Notes: generated by a model from the letters alone, not told the origin. A stretch of DNA of 64,000 bases from Synechococcus sp. JA-2-3B'a(2-13) (GCF_000013225.1 NC_007776.1:1703001-1767000), one strand, 5' to 3'; positions 37,397 through 46,064 are shown, counted from the first letter of the stretch. Numbers and translations: made by a program.

Positions 37397-38881
37397 ATGT
37401 TCAAGCGAACCACCTGGATTCTCCTGGGTTTGGCGGTGGCCTGTTTGCTGGGCTACTTCCTCTTGGACAACATCCAGCAACTGCGTCAGGAGCAACAGGC
37501 GGAGCGAGCGCGGCTGTTCCATTTTGCCACCGATACCATTGCCCGCATTGAAATCCGCCAACAGAAAGAGGGGGAACCCGTTCGCGGCAGCGGTGCGGAG
37601 CACTTGGAAATCCTTTTGGAGCGCAATCCAGAAGAAGAGGGATCCCGCTGGCGGATTGTCAGTCCCATTCAGTCAGCGGCGCTGGACTTCCCCATTGAGC
37701 AGTTGCTCAACACCTTCTCCCGCCTCACTCCCCAAATCACCCTAGAGGGGGCCACCGACCTAGCCGCTTTTGGCCTGGATCAGCCGCGACACCAAATTGC
37801 CCTTTTCCCCAAAGAAGGGGATCCCTACCGCCTAGCCATCGGCAACGACAACTTCGACGGCTCTGGCTTCTACGCCCAGCCCGAAGGGGGACAGGTGGTG
37901 CTTCTAAGCAGTGCCCAGAAGGGATCCCTGTTGCCCTCTCTCTTGGCTTTGCGGGACAAGACTTTGCTTCAGTTTGATACAGCCGAGGTGAAAGCCCTGC
38001 AAGTGCAGTTGGCAGAGGCGGAGCCGGAAGTTGTTCGCCTGCAGCGGCAAGACGTTCGCGCCAGCGGTGCGGAGCACTTTACTTGGCAGATTGTCCAGCC
38101 CCGCGAGCTGCCTGCCGATGAGATCAACGTCAACCGCTTGCTCAATACTCTGGCCCGCCTGCAGGCCGTGGAGTTCCCCGCCGAGACCCAGACGGATCTA
38201 GCCCCCTATGGCTTGGAGCAGCCTTCCGCCCGGCTGACGGTAGAGCTGGAGGGCGGCAAAACCCTGAAGGTCGCTTTGGGATCGGAGAAAGATGGCCAGG
38301 TGTACGTCATCACCTCTGAGCACCCGGCAGTGGCCACCCTGCTCACCAGCACCGCCGATATTCTCCGCTCCGACTTGGAAGAGCTGCGGGATCACCGCAT
38401 TGCCCGCCTCAACGCCAACCAAGTGGGCCAAGTCACCTTAGAATCCCAAGGGGAAAAGGTCACCCTCACCCCTCGGCCTTCAGAGAAGGGATCCTTGGAG
38501 CTGCGCTGGGAAAACCCGGAGCGACCGGGCCAGCCTGTGGATCTCGGCTCTCTGTTCTCCAGCCTAAATGCTGCCCGCGCCAAGGAGTTTGTGGAACAGG
38601 CCGACGCGGAAGCCCAAAGGGTGTTGTCTGAGCCCGACCTACGGCTGACCTTTGAGCCCAAACCCGACGCCGAGCAGGATCCCTTGGCCCTGAGCTTGGC
38701 CGCCTCTGGCTTGCGGGCCTATGTGCAAAGCAGCCGCCAGCCGGACATTGCCGTGATCGAGCTGAGCACCTTCAACAGCCTGGAAACCGAAGTGAATCGC
38801 CTCTTGGAAGGCCAGCCGGAGAGCAAGGACTCCGCCCCACTCACGCAACCGCCTTCCACCCCCTCGCCCCCGAGTTCCTAG
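37397..38881 (+). CDS. DUF4340 protein, membrane-anchored, two modules
   Basis: 494 residues. One N-terminal anchor helix (TTWILLGLAVACLLGYFLL), then two similar modules. Module 1: IARIEIRQQK, then WRIVSPIQSAALDFPIEQLLNTFSRL, then DLAAFGLDQP. Module 2: LQVQLAEAEP, then WQIVQPRELPADEINVNRLLNTLARL, then DLAPYGLEQP. A C-terminal third region is less regular and ends in Pro/Ser. DUF4340 proteins regularly follow GldA/F/G-like genes, so it is probably the extracytoplasmic partner of this exporter. Three dispersed-repeat copies lie inside. It stops 4 bp before the stop of uspA, which converges on it. Confidence 0.87.
   Translation: MFKRTTWILLGLAVACLLGYFLLDNIQQLRQEQQAERARLFHFATDTIARIEIRQQKEGEPVRGSGAEHLEILLERNPEEEGSRWRIVSPIQSAALDFPIEQLLNTFSRLTPQITLEGATDLAAFGLDQPRHQIALFPKEGDPYRLAIGNDNFDGSGFYAQPEGGQVVLLSSAQKGSLLPSLLALRDKTLLQFDTAEVKALQVQLAEAEPEVVRLQRQDVRASGAEHFTWQIVQPRELPADEINVNRLLNTLARLQAVEFPAETQTDLAPYGLEQPSARLTVELEGGKTLKVALGSEKDGQVYVITSEHPAVATLLTSTADILRSDLEELRDHRIARLNANQVGQVTLESQGEKVTLTPRPSEKGSLELRWENPERPGQPVDLGSLFSSLNAARAKEFVEQADAEAQRVLSEPDLRLTFEPKPDAEQDPLALSLAASGLRAYVQSSRQPDIAVIELSTFNSLETEVNRLLEGQPESKDSAPLTQPPSTPSPPSS
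37580..37604 (+). repeat. dispersed repeat, form A
   Basis: GTTCGCGGCAGC plus GGTGCGGAGCACT, read as VRGSGAEH in module 1 of the DUF4340 protein, between the first and second strands. Confidence 0.85.
38054..38078 (+). repeat. dispersed repeat, form A
   Basis: GTTCGCGCCAGC plus GGTGCGGAGCACT, read as VRASGAEH in module 2 of the DUF4340 protein, just before the strand WQIVQP. Confidence 0.85.
38827..38849 (-). repeat. dispersed repeat, diverged form B
   Basis: Plus strand GGACTCCGCCCCACT followed by CACGCAAC. It encodes KDSAPLTQ in the polar tail of the DUF4340 protein. Similarity is weaker than for the other copies. Confidence 0.45.
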
Positions 38882-38885
38882 AGCC

Positions 38886-39419
38886 TTAGCCAGCAGAGGT
38901 AGCTGTCTTCTCCTCCGCAGTTTGGGCTTCTTTTTTCAGGGCTTCCCCTTGTATCGTCAACACCGAGCAGGGGGCGCGGTGCAGCACGTAGTTGCTGACG
39001 CTGCCCAGAAACAGCTCGCTCAGGCCGGAGTGGCCGCGGCGGCCCACCACCACCAAGTCCGCATCCCAAGAGCGGGCCAGATCGCAGATGACCCGACCGG
39101 GGTTGCCGTAGTTGAGGGTGTACTCAGCGCGGATCCCGTGCTCAGCGGCTTTCTCCACCAGCGAGCGCAGGTAGTCCATCTGGTTTTGCTCGAAGATGGC
39201 ACATTGCTCCCGGTAGGACTGCCACAGCTCGGCGCTGATGGTGGAGCTGTAATCTACCCCCAGGATCATCGGCGGCTCTGGGGCGCCCGGCTCTTCCTGA
39301 GACAGAACATGGAGAATCATCATCTGCGCCTGCATGGCCTTGGCCACTTGGACGGCCTTTTGAAATACTCCCTGGCTCAGCTCCGACCGATCCACTGCCA
39401 CCAAAATCCTGCTGAACAT
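38886..39419 (-). CDS. universal stress protein (UspA family)
   Basis: 177 residues from ATG 39419 (MFSRILVAVDRSELSQGVF), with GGAGG eight bases upstream. The open frame runs on to 39533 without family similarity. ATP-binding Usp motif near the end: VVGRRGHSGLSELFLGSVSNYVLHRAPCSVLTI, which is the G-2x-G-9x-G(S/T) pattern. Cytoplasmic stress-response protein of unknown target. Converges on the DUF4340 gene with a 4-bp gap. Confidence 0.93.
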   Translation of the reverse strand: MFSRILVAVDRSELSQGVFQKAVQVAKAMQAQMMILHVLSQEEPGAPEPPMILGVDYSSTISAELWQSYREQCAIFEQNQMDYLRSLVEKAAEHGIRAEYTLNYGNPGRVICDLARSWDADLVVVGRRGHSGLSELFLGSVSNYVLHRAPCSVLTIQGEALKKEAQTAEEKTATSAG

Positions 39420-39628
39420 ATTGGCTTCCTCCAGATGGCTAACAGCGGGGCACAAGGCAGAAGCAGCGTGACTTCGGGGTTGACCTCTGACCCCTTTTCC
39501 CTCGACTCCAAGCTCCCCTCTGCTCTGCCCCACCTATCTGTGTTGTAGAAGATTTGGGCGAGAAAACCCCAGATATCTTGAACGAACTAGGCAGATTGGC
39601 AACGAAAGTTCAGAGATCTTGACACCGG

Positions 39629-40327
39629 TCAGAAGGCATCGCCTTGGGCTGCCCACTCCAACACCGCCTGCAGCGCCTCGGCCTGCTCTTGCCAGACTTG
39701 ATCGAGGGGAGTGCCCCGCAGGATTTCCAGCGTTAGGGTTGGGATCCGCCGTTCCTGCCCTGCCCAAGTGCCCAGAGAACCAGGGGTAGGGTAGCCAATG
39801 TCGGCGGTAATGGGCAAGCCGTTGCAAGCGGCCATCACCTGGGCCAGCTCAAGGGCAGGGCCGTTGTAGTTCACGCAGGGGTGCGCCTGGCAGGAGTGGG
39901 CAGAAAGGATAAACTGGGGCTGAATCCGGGCCAAACTCGTCAACAACACTTGCGTTTCGGGCTCGGAGCCTGGGGCCGATCCGGGCGGATAGCGAGCTTC
40001 CAAAGAGGCCGGGATCCAATCTTGGGTGGGCAGATTGCGGTTGAGATCCACACCGTTGGCATTGAGCCGTTGCCCCAGGGCACAGCCATCCGGGTTCAAG
40101 CGAGGGATTGCCCATAGGGTCGCTTTCCCGGCCAGGGATCCCCATTTCCCAGAAGCCACATAGCGCTCGATCAGGGCATAGCCCTCCACCTCATCCCCAT
40201 GTACCCCGCCGAGCAGCAGCAAGGAGCGGCTCCCTTGGGTGAGCTGCCAAAGGTGAATAGGACGTCCCTGCACCGAGTAGCCGATGACCTGCAGGGATCC
40301 CAAGGGTTCGCCAAGTTTTTGAGACAT
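39629..40327 (-). CDS. M14-family zinc carboxypeptidase (MpaA/DUF2817-like)
   Basis: 232 residues from ATG 40327 (MSQKLGEPLGS); a TTG 15 bp upstream is in frame. Zinc motif GGVHGDEVEGY (HxxE), then IPRLNPDGCALGQRLNANGVDLNRNLP with the substrate-binding NR, and the third ligand in ILSAHSC. The general-base Glu is probably TLEI. It may trim murein peptides like MpaA. It lies 27 bp after the ssb stop on the same strand, so rpsF-ssb and this gene may be one transcript. Confidence 0.88.
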   Translation of the reverse strand: MSQKLGEPLGSLQVIGYSVQGRPIHLWQLTQGSRSLLLLGGVHGDEVEGYALIERYVASGKWGSLAGKATLWAIPRLNPDGCALGQRLNANGVDLNRNLPTQDWIPASLEARYPPGSAPGSEPETQVLLTSLARIQPQFILSAHSCQAHPCVNYNGPALELAQVMAACNGLPITADIGYPTPGSLGTWAGQERRIPTLTLEILRGTPLDQVWQEQAEALQAVLEWAAQGDAF

Positions 40328-40354
40328 GGGGGATCCCGACAAATCTCACAACCT

Positions 40355-40753
40355 CTAGAACGGGATATCGTTGGGATCTGGTGGGGAAGGGACATCCCCT
40401 TCAGAGGATTCCCCAGTTGCCGGTTCACCCATCCCCGTCAGAGAGAGGACGCGAGCGGATCCCAGCTGATGGACACGGCGCGCGGTGATCTCGGCCAGCT
40501 TTTCCTTGCGCCCATCTCGCTCCACCACATTCATGTGCAGTTGGCCTTCCACTGTGATTTGGTCGCCCACATGGCAGGTGTCCACCACCCTTTTGGCCAG
40601 TTCTCCAAAAGAGGAAACGCGCACCCGGTAGGGCGGCTCATCCGGGCGCAAGCTGGGAAAGCCAATCACCAAGGACGCAACAGCTAAGTTATCAAGGGTG
40701 TAGCGCAGCTCTGGCTCAGACAGAACCTCGCCCATCAACACAATCGAGTTCAT
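40355..40753 (-). CDS. ssb: single-stranded DNA-binding protein
   Basis: 132 residues. OB-fold start MNSIVLMGEVLSEPELRYT, then VRVSSFGELAKRVVD and VGDQITVEGQLHMN. A polar linker precedes the acidic tip DPNDIPF that recruits partner proteins. It lies 73 bp downstream of rpsF, the classic rpsF-ssb pairing; rpsR is missing from this locus and lies at 0.9 kb. Confidence 0.95.
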   Translation of the reverse strand: MNSIVLMGEVLSEPELRYTLDNLAVASLVIGFPSLRPDEPPYRVRVSSFGELAKRVVDTCHVGDQITVEGQLHMNVVERDGRKEKLAEITARRVHQLGSARVLSLTGMGEPATGESSEGDVPSPPDPNDIPF

Positions 40754-40826
40754 AACGGAGCCATCCAGGGATAAGGGGCAGCTCAGGGCACTTCCATCAT
40801 GCCCGCAGGCCAGGATGCCGTCAAAC

Positions 40827-41117
40827 CTAGCCGACGCGGAGAGTCATGTGGCGCAGCACACTCTCGTTGATGCGCAGGTTTTTCTCCCAGGCAGCCACCG
40901 CATTGGGTTCGGCTTCGTAGTTGAACTGGATGTACAGACCTTCCTTGAACTTTTTCATCTCAAACCCGGCAAAGCGGCGCTTGCCCCTATTGGTAATCTC
41001 CACGTGGGTTACTCCGTTCTCTCGCAGGATTGCCTCCTGACTGCTGAGCAGTTGTTCGAGGGGTTCATCTGACAGATCAGGACGCACAATCAGCATCGTT
41101 TCGTAAGCGCGGGGCAT
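40827..41117 (-). CDS. rpsF: 30S ribosomal protein bS6
   Basis: 96 residues: [51 protein letters not shown], ending [20 protein letters not shown] lies nine bases upstream of ATG 41117. S6 binds S18 on the subunit platform. It diverges from acpP, leaving about 240 bp between them. Confidence 0.96.
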   Translation of the reverse strand: MPRAYETMLIVRPDLSDEPLEQLLSSQEAILRENGVTHVEITNRGKRRFAGFEMKKFKEGLYIQFNYEAEPNAVAAWEKNLRINESVLRHMTLRVG

Positions 41118-41356
41118 GGAAGCAAGTTCTCCTTAGAATCCAGTGGTAGAGACGCAGTGGACTATACTAGCTTTTCTTTCCCACAACCGAAAAGGCCGCG
41201 GCTCAATCCCCACACCTCCATACTCTGGCCGCAGCGGCAAATGCAGGTGAGGCTGCTCACAAGAGGGGATCCATTGTCCGATACAATAGGGATTGCTTCA
41301 TTGGCCGCTGGTTGGCCCGGCCAAGACACGCTGAATCGAGAGTTGGGATTCCAAGC

Positions 41357-41602
41357 ATGAGCGCAGACGAAGTTTACAGCCGTGTTCGTAAGATCGTGTC
41401 CGATCAACTGGGCGTGGAAGATGACAAAGTGACCCCAGAAGCCAATTTCCAGAACGACCTGGGGGCCGACAGCCTTGATACGGTGGAGCTGGTCATGGCT
41501 TTTGAAGAGGAATTCGACCTGGAGATCCCCGATGAAGATGCAGAGGGGATCGCCACCGTGCAAGACGCTGTTAACTACATCCTCTCGAAGAAAGCTGCCT
41601 AG
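41357..41602 (+). CDS. acpP: acyl carrier protein
   Basis: 81 residues from ATG 41357 ([14 protein letters not shown]). The phosphopantetheine Ser is in [19 protein letters not shown]. Acidic throughout, ending [10 protein letters not shown]. Carries acyl chains in type II fatty-acid synthesis. It lies 45 bp upstream of fabF, the usual order. Confidence 0.97.
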   Translation: MSADEVYSRVRKIVSDQLGVEDDKVTPEANFQNDLGADSLDTVELVMAFEEEFDLEIPDEDAEGIATVQDAVNYILSKKAA

Positions 41603-41647
41603 TCTGCCCCCAGTTCTGACTCTATACCCCCGGGCTAACACCGGACG

Positions 41648-42928
41648 ATGGCTACCACAGATCCCGCCACTGCTTACAGACCAACCCGCCGCGTTGTGAT
41701 TACGGGCCTGGGTGCGGTCACCCCTATCGGCAACTCTCCTGCCGAGTTTTGGCAGAGCTTGCTGGCAGGGCGCTCCGGCATTGGGCCGATTACCCATTTC
41801 GATGCCTCCCGCCACGACTGCCGTATTGCCGGAGAGGTGAAGGGATTTGATCCCCTCGACTACTTGGATCGCAAGGATGTCAAGCGCACCGACCGCTTTG
41901 TGCACCTGGCGATGGCGGCCACCCGGCAAGCCTTGGAGGACGCTGACTTTCGCATCACCGCTCTCAACGCCGAGCAAGTGGGGGTGATCTTGGGCACCGG
42001 CATCGGCGGCATCCGCGTCTTGGAAGAGCAGCAGACCATCTATCTGCAGAAAGGGCCGGATCGCTGTAGCCCCTTCATGGTGCCCATGATGATTGCCAAT
42101 ATGGCTGCGGGTCACCTGGCCATTCATTTTGGCGCCAAAGGCCCCAATTCCTGCACAGTTACGGCCTGTGCCTCTGGCTCCAACGCCATTGGCGATGCCT
42201 TTCGGCTCATCCAGAGGGGAGAGGTGCAAGCGGCGATTACAGGTGGCACGGAAGCGGCGGTTACCCCTTTGTCCATGGCGGGGTTCAGTGCCATGAAGGC
42301 CCTTTCCACCCGCAACGACACCCCGGAGCAAGCCTGTAGGCCCTTTGATCGGGATCGGGATGGCTTTGTCATGGGGGAAGGAGCAGGGATCCTGGTGCTG
42401 GAGGAGTTGGAGCACGCCCGCGCCCGCGGGGCCAAGATCTATGCGGAGATAGTCGGCTATGGCCTCACCTGCGATGCCCACCACATGACCAACCCTGCCC
42501 CCGGCGGCGAGGGAGCGGCCCGGGCGATGCGGCTGGCCCTCAAGGATGCCGGGCTTCAGCCTGGGGATGTGCAACACATCAATGCCCATGCCACCAGCAC
42601 CCCTGTAGGGGATATCGCCGAGGTCCAGGCCATCAAGTCGGTCTTTGGCGAGCATGCCCCCCGTTTGGCCATCAGCGCCACCAAGTCCATGACCGGCCAC
42701 CTGTTGGGGGGAGCGGGCGGCATTGCCACGGTGGCCACAGCTTTGGCCATCCACCACGGCTGGGTTCCTCCCACCCTCAACTTGGACAACCCCGATCCCG
42801 AGTGCGAAGGGCTGGATTTTGTACCCCACAAGGGGCGGCAGATGGCTGTCGGGGCCGCTTTGGTCAATGCCTTTGGATTTGGTGGGCACAACGTCACGCT
42901 GGCTTTGCGCCGCTACTCTCCCGATTGA
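41648..42928 (+). CDS. fabF: 3-oxoacyl-ACP synthase II
   Basis: 426 residues. Catalytic Cys in VTACASGSNAIG, His in HINAHATSTPVGD and Lys/His in ATKSMTGHLLGGAGG. N-terminus RRVVITGLGAVTPIGNS. Condenses malonyl-ACP with acyl-ACP, with a role in chain length and temperature control. In operon with acpP; the next gene starts 12 bp after its stop. Confidence 0.97.
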   Translation: MATTDPATAYRPTRRVVITGLGAVTPIGNSPAEFWQSLLAGRSGIGPITHFDASRHDCRIAGEVKGFDPLDYLDRKDVKRTDRFVHLAMAATRQALEDADFRITALNAEQVGVILGTGIGGIRVLEEQQTIYLQKGPDRCSPFMVPMMIANMAAGHLAIHFGAKGPNSCTVTACASGSNAIGDAFRLIQRGEVQAAITGGTEAAVTPLSMAGFSAMKALSTRNDTPEQACRPFDRDRDGFVMGEGAGILVLEELEHARARGAKIYAEIVGYGLTCDAHHMTNPAPGGEGAARAMRLALKDAGLQPGDVQHINAHATSTPVGDIAEVQAIKSVFGEHAPRLAISATKSMTGHLLGGAGGIATVATALAIHHGWVPPTLNLDNPDPECEGLDFVPHKGRQMAVGAALVNAFGFGGHNVTLALRRYSPD

Positions 42929-42940
42929 AAGGCTTGGCCT

Positions 42941-43210
42941 ATGTCTTCTCCCGAAAGTTCGTCGCCCTCAGTTCGTCAACAAGCCTTGGCCGCTTTGACG
43001 GCGGAGCTGGCGCAGCAAGGCCACCCGCCCGAATATGCTCAGCACATGGCGGCGGCGGTTATTTTTCAAGCGGATTTGGATCTGTGTGCAGCTCAATTGG
43101 CGCGGGTGCTCAGTTGGCTGAAGCAAAACCATCCTCAGCTCTATCCAGAGGCAGTGCAATTGGTGGACACCACTCGGGAAGAGTTCGAGCGTCGCGTCCA
43201 AAATGGATAG
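42941..43210 (+). CDS. small conserved-looking protein, function unknown
   Basis: 89 residues, mostly helical, with no Cys-pair, signal peptide or membrane segment. The middle reads AVIFQADLDLCAAQLARVLSWLKQNHPQLYPEAVQLVD. Position in the acpP-fabF run, 12 bp after fabF and overlapping the next gene by 8 bp, supports it as a real gene. No family recognised. Confidence 0.7.
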   Translation: MSSPESSSPSVRQQALAALTAELAQQGHPPEYAQHMAAAVIFQADLDLCAAQLARVLSWLKQNHPQLYPEAVQLVDTTREEFERRVQNG

Positions 43211-44084
43211 ACAAGCCATCTGCTTTGATGCAGTTGGGTTGCGGTCGTTAGCAGAGGGTGATGTCCCCCCTATGGGACTGCAAGGGGTGATCTTGAGCTG
43301 GAGTGGAGTGGTGGCCGATGACGAGAACTTGCACCTGCAGGCCATCAACCAACTGCTGGTGGAAGAGAACCTGCGCCCCTGGAACCTGTGCTGGCCGAAG
43401 TCGGGATCCCCTGGGCAGCGGGAGCTCTATCGGCTGCAATACCTGGGCCGACCGGATCGAGAGCGCCTGCCGGCTCTGTGGGGGGAGCAGGGGCGGGTGC
43501 TCAGCCCCAAACAACTGGAAGAGCTGCTGAAACGCAAAGCCCTATACTACCAGCAAGCTTTGCAGGGGCAAAGGGAGCTGCCTCTCATTCCCGGCCTGAG
43601 GGAAACTTTGGAGACGCTGGAGCGGCTGCAACTGAAGGTCGGCCTGCTGTGCGGCCAATCGGCAGCCGAGGTGACCGCTTTTCTGGAGCGTTTCCAGTCC
43701 TGTTGCCCGGCCCTGATACAGTTGACCGATGTGGGCTCCTATCGAGTGACGGGGGATGATGCAGGCCCAATATTTTCCCCAGGACACTTGCACCGCCTGC
43801 TTTTGCAGCGGATGGAATTGCCTGCCCAGGCGTGTTTGAGCATTGAAGCCACCTACTCCGGCATTCAGGCAGCCCGTTCGGCAGGGATCCCAGTCCTGGC
43901 GCTGGCTACCTTCTTTCCTCTGCACATGCTGCAGCGGCGGGCCAATTGGGCGGTGGACGGCTACCACCAGGTGGAATGGGAGCGCATCCAGAATTGGTTT
44001 GCCGGCGGCCAAGACCGTCCTTCGACCCCAGAAGCAGAGGCCGGTTCCTGCAAGAGATCCCAGGGAGAGCAGCCCCAGCCCTAG
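43203..44084 (+). CDS. HAD-like protein lacking the catalytic motifs
   Basis: 293 residues. ATG 43203 overlaps the previous stop; ATG 43272 (MGLQGVILSW) is an alternative exactly at the start of the HAD fold. The layout is HAD-IA: motif I position VILSWSGVVADDENLH, cap domain with LYRLQYLGRP, LPLIPGLRETLETLERLQLKVGLLCGQS, and ACLSIEATYSGIQAARSAGIPVLA. The nucleophile Asp pair is replaced by S32 and S34, the motif III Lys and the motif IV Glu-Asp pair are not recognisable. It is probably not a phosphatase. Overlaps queA by four bases, tail to tail. Confidence 0.82.
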   Translation: MDRQAICFDAVGLRSLAEGDVPPMGLQGVILSWSGVVADDENLHLQAINQLLVEENLRPWNLCWPKSGSPGQRELYRLQYLGRPDRERLPALWGEQGRVLSPKQLEELLKRKALYYQQALQGQRELPLIPGLRETLETLERLQLKVGLLCGQSAAEVTAFLERFQSCCPALIQLTDVGSYRVTGDDAGPIFSPGHLHRLLLQRMELPAQACLSIEATYSGIQAARSAGIPVLALATFFPLHMLQRRANWAVDGYHQVEWERIQNWFAGGQDRPSTPEAEAGSCKRSQGEQPQP

Positions 44085-45259
44085 GGCAGGATCAGCATGC
44101 CATCCCCAAAGGAATAGAAGCGATACCCCTGGTCGACGGCCTCTCGGTAGAGATCCAGCAGCCTTTGCCGCCCGATCAGCGCAGCCACCAGCATCATCAG
44201 GCTGGAGCGGGGCAGATGAAAATTGGTGACCAGTCCTTGAATCACCCGCCAGGAGTAGCCGGGGTAGATGAATAGATCGCTTTTCCCCTGCCAAGGCTGC
44301 AAGGTGCCAGAGGCTGCCGCGGTTTCCAAAGAGCGCACCACAGTCGTTCCCACCGCGATCACCCGCCCCCCTCGGGCTTGGGCTTTTTGGATGGCTGCCA
44401 CCGTTTCTGCCGGCACCTTGAGCCACTCGCTGTGGAGACGATGCTCGGTTACCCGCTCCGCTTCCACCGGTCGGAAGGTACCCAGGCCGATGTTCAGGGT
44501 GATGTAGGCCGTTTGGATCCCTTTTTGGGCCAGCCGCTCCAGCAGCTCCTGGGTAAAGTGCAGCCCTGCCGTGGGAGCGGCCACCGAGCCGGGGTGTTTG
44601 GCCCAGAGGGTTTGGTAGTCTTCAGGGCGAACTTGTCCTGAGCCCGGGGATCCGGAAGCCTTGATGTAGGGAGGAAGCGGGATCCGGCCCACCTGTTCCA
44701 GGATTTCCTCAAAAGGTTGCGCCCCTTCCCACTCAAACTGCACCACTCGCCCGCCGGTTTCCGGGTCCAAAGCCAGAACAGTGGCCCTCAGCCCAGAGGG
44801 GGATCCCTGCTTGCTCCAAAAACCAATCCGATCCCCCACCTTCACCCGTTTGCCCGGCCTGACCAAAACCCGCCAGCTCCACGCCTGATCCGGCAGAGGT
44901 TGCGCAGCGGCAGGGATCCCTTCCAGACAAGGCTCCAGCAGCAACACTTCGACCCGCGCCCCGGAGGGTTCCTTGGCCCCGAACAGGCGGGCCGGGATCA
45001 CCTTGGTATCGTTGAGAACCAGCAGATCCCCCTCCCGCAGGTAGTCGGGCAGATGGCAGAAGCGGCGATGCTCGTGCCTATCCGGGTACACCACCAGCAT
45101 CCGCGCCTGATCCCTGGGCTCCACCGGCGTTTGCGCAATCTGGTCTGGAGGGAGAGTGTAATCGTAGGAAGCTGTAAGCAGATCGGGATTGGACTCCCTA
45201 TCGCCCAAAGGCTCAGCCTCACCGGGGGGAGCAGCAGCAGGCGAAAAAGAGTCAGGCAT
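44081..45259 (-). CDS. queA: S-adenosylmethionine:tRNA ribosyltransferase-isomerase
   Basis: 392 residues. Makes epoxyqueuosine in tRNA from preQ1 by transferring the ribosyl part of SAM. Seen: DYTLPPDQIAQTPVEPRDQARML, LREGDLLVLNDTKVIPARLFG, PLPPYIK, PGSVAAPTAGLHFT, YITLNIGLGTFRPV, FIYPGYSWRVIQGLVTNFHLP, YRFYSFGDGMLI. The N-terminal 25 residues are an extension. The family is normally about 340-360 residues. Confidence 0.95.
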   Translation of the reverse strand: MPDSFSPAAAPPGEAEPLGDRESNPDLLTASYDYTLPPDQIAQTPVEPRDQARMLVVYPDRHEHRRFCHLPDYLREGDLLVLNDTKVIPARLFGAKEPSGARVEVLLLEPCLEGIPAAAQPLPDQAWSWRVLVRPGKRVKVGDRIGFWSKQGSPSGLRATVLALDPETGGRVVQFEWEGAQPFEEILEQVGRIPLPPYIKASGSPGSGQVRPEDYQTLWAKHPGSVAAPTAGLHFTQELLERLAQKGIQTAYITLNIGLGTFRPVEAERVTEHRLHSEWLKVPAETVAAIQKAQARGGRVIAVGTTVVRSLETAAASGTLQPWQGKSDLFIYPGYSWRVIQGLVTNFHLPRSSLMMLVAALIGRQRLLDLYREAVDQGYRFYSFGDGMLILP

Positions 45260-45342
45260 GGAGATGAATCAAGATGGGGTTCTACGTGGATCCAGCATAG
45301 CCAACCGGATCCCGCCAACCCTCTCCCTTTTGAGGGAAGCAG

Positions 45343-45924
45343 CTAAACCTTGGCCACCACCACCTGCTGCGGCTGATCCTGATACTTGCCAGCGCGGTCG
45401 GCGTAGGTCACTTGGCAGGGATCCCCTTCCAGAAAAAGAAGCTGGACCACCCCTTCGTTAGCGTACACACGGCAGTCAGCGCTGGAGGCGTTGGAAAACT
45501 CCAGGGTGAGATAACCCCGCCATCCCGCCTCAGCGGGCGTCAGGTTGGCAATCAGGCCCACCCTGGCATAGGAAGATTTGCCAATGCAGATCACGGTAAT
45601 GTTATCCGGAACTTGCAGCCGCTCCAAAGACACCCCCAACCCATAGGAGTGGGCCGGGATGATAAAGTAATCCCCCATCTCGTCGTGGTGCAGCTCCACC
45701 GCTTCCAGATTCTTGGGGTTAAACCGCTTGGGATCCACCACCGTGCCGGGCACATGGCGAAAGATCTTGAACTCCACCGGCGACAGGCGGATGTCGTAGC
45801 CATAGGAGGACAGCCCGTAACTCAAAACAGGCCGAGACTCAACAGCGCGCACCAGCTCAGGACAGAAGGGCTCAATCATCCCTCGCCGCGCTTGCTCACA
45901 GATCCAGCGGTCGTTTTTCAACAT
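45343..45924 (-). CDS. dcd: dCTP deaminase
   Basis: 193 residues from ATG 45924 (MLKNDRWICEQAR); the frame extends 11 codons further without similarity. Seen: LSYGLSSYGYDIRLS, FIIPAHSYGLGVSLERLQVP, GKSSYARVGLIANLTPAEAGWRGYLTLEFSN (catalytic Glu in TPAEAGW), and QLLFLEGDPC. Converts dCTP to dUTP for dTMP synthesis. A trimeric dUTPase-fold enzyme. Confidence 0.93.
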   Translation of the reverse strand: MLKNDRWICEQARRGMIEPFCPELVRAVESRPVLSYGLSSYGYDIRLSPVEFKIFRHVPGTVVDPKRFNPKNLEAVELHHDEMGDYFIIPAHSYGLGVSLERLQVPDNITVICIGKSSYARVGLIANLTPAEAGWRGYLTLEFSNASSADCRVYANEGVVQLLFLEGDPCQVTYADRAGKYQDQPQQVVVAKV

Positions 45925-45985
45925 GGCTACAGCCGGCTTCCTGGAGAGTGAGGGCACATCTGGTGGACAAGCTCCAGTCTTATTG

Positions 45986-46009
45986 GGACTCCGCCCCCCT
46001 GACGCGACC
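45986..46009 (-). repeat. dispersed repeat, diverged form B, intergenic
   Basis: GGACTCCGCCCCCC followed by TGACGCGACC on the plus strand, upstream of dcd. It faces the form-A copy at 46041-46064 in inverted orientation. Confidence 0.55.
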
Positions 46010-46040
46010 CGTGTTGCCTAGGTCTTTCGGAGCGGAAACT

Positions 46041-46064
46041 GTTTGCGCTAGCGGTGCGGAGCAA
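46041..46064 (+). repeat. dispersed repeat, form A, at a gene end
   Basis: GTTTGCGCTAGC plus GGTGCGGAGCAAC. Read from the minus strand it gives VAPHR and then a TAG stop, so it supplies the end of the CobO-like protein. Confidence 0.75.

Noticed and set aside
41162-42889. 575-residue antisense frame over acpP-fabF
   Set aside because: Complement of well-identified genes; no family features.
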